Source of the DNA: Bryobacteraceae bacterium
GTDB lineage: Bacteria; Acidobacteriota; Terriglobia; Bryobacterales; Bryobacteraceae
Direction of reading: 5' to 3'
DNA: 64,000 bases
NCBI GenBank assembly: GCA_026002855.1
Contig: BPGD01000001.1
Location: 1,205,972 to 1,269,971 of the forward strand
The translations under genes and the position numbers were made by a program. Below the pieces are notes generated by a model. It was not told where the DNA came from, did not search any database, and saw only the letters and a program-made list of their open reading frames with translations. Shown one piece after another: positions 61,724 to 64,000 of the stretch. Position 1 is the first letter of the stretch. Every line of letters starts with the position of its first letter.

Positions 61724-63157
61724 TCAACACACGGCCGCGAGGGGCAGGCGGCAAAGGCGGCTGAATTTGGCGATCACGGAGGACCAGCGGCCTGCGCCGA
61801 GGGCGAAGTGGTGGGTGGGCGCCTGCTGGCACCAGCGGTTGACGAATTCGGCCGGCGGGAGCGGGAAGCGGACGCGCGTGTTGGTGTTGCCGATGCGGAG
61901 GATGGGGCCGGGGATGGATTCGCCTTCGGCGGTGATCAGTTGGAGACTGCCTTCGGCCGTCTGAGTGACGGCGAGCAGCGTGACCGGGCCGTGGCGGACG
62001 CTGAATTCGACGCTGACGCCGTGGCCGCGCTTGCCGTGATAGAGGCCGAGGCCGCGCAGGACGGGCTTTTGTGAACAGAGGGCGAGGTGGCCCGGCCCGT
62101 CGTGGCCGACGAGGACGAAGTGGTCGATGAAGTCCATGGCGTAGAGCTCGGTGAAGGCGCCGCCGGCGCCGAGCGAGTCGAGAATCTTCATCGCCACGAG
62201 GTTCTTGAGGTCGCCCTCGCCGCTGGCGGGGACGCCACGGGCGGTGAGGAGGGAGTTGCCGAGGATCATGCCGGCGGCGAGGCGCTCGTAAGGGTTGCCA
62301 TCGAGGCCGCGGTAGTAATAGGCGAGGCCCTGGAGGTCGAACTCCCGGACGAGCCGTTCCAGCGCGGCGGCGACCTGGGCAGCCCAGCGCAGGTCTTCTT
62401 CGGGGCAGTCTTCGAGGGTGAAGATTTCGCGGGCCAGCGCCAGTTTCGATTCGGCCTCTGCGGGCGGAGTGGTGCGCAGGCAGCGGTCGAGGTCGCACAT
62501 TTCGAGCACTTCGACGTGGGCGCCGGTCTGGGCGCTGATCATGGTGAAGTCGGAGTACATGTCGAGCATGCCCGGATAAGTGTGACCGAGGAAACCGAGG
62601 CGGGATGTGCGCAGGGCGCGCCAGGCGCGGGCGGCGGCGCGCCACTCGCTGATTTCGCGCTCGGCGTCCGGATCGTCATGGAGCATGCCGCTGACGACCT
62701 GGAACGGGACGCGCGAGCGAGCGAAGGCGTTGGCGATCTCCGGCACGCAGCAGGCGGAACAGTTGGCGAGCCACTCGCCGGTGGTGCAGGTCTCGTAGTC
62801 GAGCCGCGGAGAGGGCTGGAGGTTCAGGACGACGACAGGCACGCGCGAGCGCTGGACGACGGGAAGCACCTGGCTGGAGGTGGCGTAGGTAGCGGCGTGG
62901 CAGAAGATCAGGTCGAGATCGGAAGAGGCGAAGAGGGCGCCGGCCTCGGCGGCGCGCGGGGCGGTATCGACGAGTCCGGCGGAGACGATCGTGTCGCCGG
63001 TGGCGGCCAGGCGCCGTTGGATGTCGCCGAGATAGCCTTCCAGCCGCTCCTTCAGTCCCGGGAACTGGGCCCAGTAGGCTTCCAGGCCGATGGCGAAGAG
63101 CCCGATGCGCGCGGGAGGGTTGGGTCTGATCGGTGCGAGAAGATCCTCCATGACCAT
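61724..63157 (-). CDS. L-fucose/L-arabinose-isomerase-like protein
   Basis: A 477-residue cytosolic protein. The N-terminal part ('ARIGLFAIGLEAYWAQFPGL' then KERLEGYLGDIQRRL; 'DLDLIFCHAATYATSSQVLP') is the Rossmann-like N1 domain of the fucose/arabinose isomerase superfamily. 'GFLGHTYPGMLDMYSDFTMI' and 'SGEGDLKNLVAMKILDSLGA' precede the C-terminal beta domain 'LYHGKRGHGVSVEFSVRHGP'. Enzymes of this group interconvert aldoses and ketoses with Mn2+. The exact substrate and the full set of metal ligands are not certain. Possible starts are 63157 and 63151. It converges with the receptor gene across a terminator and could use a sugar that the receptor helps import. Confidence 0.8.
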   Translation of the reverse strand: MVMEDLLAPIRPNPPARIGLFAIGLEAYWAQFPGLKERLEGYLGDIQRRLAATGDTIVSAGLVDTAPRAAEAGALFASSDLDLIFCHAATYATSSQVLPVVQRSRVPVVVLNLQPSPRLDYETCTTGEWLANCSACCVPEIANAFARSRVPFQVVSGMLHDDPDAEREISEWRAAARAWRALRTSRLGFLGHTYPGMLDMYSDFTMISAQTGAHVEVLEMCDLDRCLRTTPPAEAESKLALAREIFTLEDCPEEDLRWAAQVAAALERLVREFDLQGLAYYYRGLDGNPYERLAAGMILGNSLLTARGVPASGEGDLKNLVAMKILDSLGAGGAFTELYAMDFIDHFVLVGHDGPGHLALCSQKPVLRGLGLYHGKRGHGVSVEFSVRHGPVTLLAVTQTAEGSLQLITAEGESIPGPILRIGNTNTRVRFPLPPAEFVNRWCQQAPTHHFALGAGRWSSVIAKFSRLCRLPLAAVC

Positions 63158-63382
63158 GCAGCATACCCGAGCGGGGAAGGCTCGGGGAGCGCGAGGAAAC
63201 CGGGAACATGGAGGCGGGCATTCACACGAGTTGGGAGAAAAATTCGCGCGAAAAAAGTTTTGTTTTTGCAGTGCGTTAAGCGAGGGGCCGAAAAATGGTC
63301 CGGGCCAGAGGCTGGCAGCGCTGCGCTATGGTATCGCCCGCTGGGAGTTCCCCGGCAAGACGCGATGGAGGTGGGCAAGGAA
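63158..63382. promoter_or_regulatory. Divergent promoter region with a palindrome
   Basis: A 225-base gap between the isomerase-like gene (minus) and the truncated secreted protein (plus). It contains an AT-rich block at 63238-63270 with the perfect 10-bp palindrome TTCGCGCGAA (63243-63252), flanked by A runs on both sides, which looks like a repressor site for the minus-strand gene. No consensus -35/-10 pair is obvious. A GGAGG at 63367-63371 and AAGGAA at 63378-63383 lie before the plus-strand ATG. Confidence 0.4.
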
Positions 63383-64000
63383 ATGTCTTGGGCGCGGCGG
63401 GCGGCGAGAGCGGCGGCATGGCTGTGGGCAGGCATGGCGTGGGCGGCGCCGCCGCTGACGCAGGTGCAGGATGTGCTGTACAAGGCCGACGGGACGCCGT
63501 TTCAGGGCTCGGCGGTGATCAGCTGGCGTTCGTTCATCGCGGCCGATGCGTCCAACATCCCGACCAACCAGGTGACGGTGCAAATTGTGGGCGGGCTGCT
63601 GCGGGTGCGGCTGGTACCGACGACGAATGCGCGGGAGACGGCGTATTACATTGTCAAGTTCAACGCCGAGGGCCGGACGCAATTCACGGAACTTTGGGCG
63701 GTGCCGCCGAGCGCGACGCCGGTGCGTGTGGCCGACATCCGCATCCCGTCGCCGCCGGGTTCGAATGTAACGCCGCCGCCAAGCGTGGTGCAGATTGCCG
63801 ACGTGATGGGGCTGAGCGAAGCGCTGGCAGCGCGGCCGACCAAGAGCATTGCGTTTGCGCCAGGGCGAGTGGCGTTCATCGATGCGATGGGCGAGATTGC
63901 CGCGGTGAGCGGCGCTCCGGGCGATTGCGTGCGGGCCAACGGAACGGTGGGCCCGTGCGGCGGGGCGGCGACGATTGGATTCATCGACATGGAAACGCCG
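63383..64000 (+). CDS. Secreted protein of unknown function (3' end outside the window)
   Basis: The first 206 codons of a gene that runs off the right edge. A signal peptide (MSWARRAARAAAWLWAGMAW, cleaved near AWAAP) precedes 'QVQDVLYKADGTPFQGSAVI', 'NQVTVQIVGGLLRVRLVPTT' and 'AYYIVKFNAEGRTQFTELWA' then VPPSATPVRVADIR. This is a beta-rich, immunoglobulin-like or phage-tail-like domain. I do not recognise it. 'TDAMGEIAAVSGAPGDC'-like sequence follows (IDAMGEIAAVSGAPGDC is what is encoded). Alternative start: ATG 63365. It is probably a large secreted or surface protein. Confidence 0.65.
   Translation, partial: MSWARRAARAAAWLWAGMAWAAPPLTQVQDVLYKADGTPFQGSAVISWRSFIAADASNIPTNQVTVQIVGGLLRVRLVPTTNARETAYYIVKFNAEGRTQFTELWAVPPSATPVRVADIRIPSPPGSNVTPPPSVVQIADVMGLSEALAARPTKSIAFAPGRVAFIDAMGEIAAVSGAPGDCVRANGTVGPCGGAATIGFIDMETP

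Overview
The window is about 64 kb of GC-rich (roughly 64 percent by eye), densely packed bacterial chromosome. Gene content points to an acidobacterium of the Solibacter/Bryobacter type. It carries a very large Oar-like TonB-dependent receptor with an N-terminal carboxypeptidase-regulatory domain, secreted proteins whose signal peptides end in 'A-Q', several small secreted carboxypeptidase-regulatory-like proteins, a TonB/ExbB/ExbD/ExbD/TPR block and a tgt-yajC-secD-secF operon. This assignment is inferred from recognised families, not from a search. I saw no rRNA, tRNA, CRISPR array, intact insertion sequence or prophage. Most of the window is housekeeping chromosome with some accessory modules.

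Layout. 1-919 (minus): the start of a GlcD-type FAD oxidase and a TlpA-like thioredoxin. 979-2921 (plus): two tandem 6-pyruvoyl-tetrahydropterin-synthase homologues, GTP cyclohydrolase I and an unknown protein. 3009-5022 (plus): five overlapping genes, namely a LysW-like hyperacidic zinc ribbon, two small secreted carboxypeptidase-regulatory-like proteins and two thioredoxin-fold proteins. 5031-9517 (minus): rpiB, deoC, a GAF-GAF-SpoIIE phosphatase and lysA. 9601-16440 (plus): an eight-gene run combining an SPFH protein, S-adenosylmethionine decarboxylase, two DUF4178-like proteins, a 62-residue membrane protein, a DUF350 protein, a membrane-bound spermidine-synthase homologue and a FAD amine-oxidase-like protein. 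16448-21319: rlmH (minus), then accD, a D-aminoacylase and an ABC-F ATPase (plus). 21384-29711 (minus): a molybdopterin oxidoreductase with its Fe-S subunit, an MFS transporter, a secreted protein, a secreted EEP hydrolase and a two-domain glycosyltransferase. 30114-32974 (plus): a secreted unknown, cytochrome c and wecB. 32990-36146 (minus): radical SAM, a secreted unknown and an acyl-CoA dehydrogenase. 36161-43561 (plus): a GatC-like protein with an amidase, msrA-msrB, a sugar epimerase-like protein, an M13 peptidase and an esterase. 43574-54408 (minus): DUF971, RelA/SpoT, TPR-ExbD-ExbD-ExbB-TonB and secF-secD-yajC-tgt. 54436-57045 (plus): cysS and a trans-sulfuration enzyme. 57052-57906 (minus): proC. 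58192 to the end: the Oar-like receptor (plus), an arabinose/fucose-isomerase-like protein (minus) and a truncated secreted protein (plus).

Three loci deserve most attention. First, the two tandem PTPS homologues have complementary losses in the catalytic triad: one lacks the Cys and the other lacks the His. In mammalian PTPS this triad is built across a subunit interface. Second, RpiB and DeoC both carry N-terminal extensions like those of bacterial-microcompartment cargo, RpiB has Asp where the catalytic Cys should be, and no shell genes are in view. Third, the SPFH/DUF4178/DUF350/polyamine operon looks like a dedicated membrane-linked aminopropyl-transfer module with no obvious assigned function.
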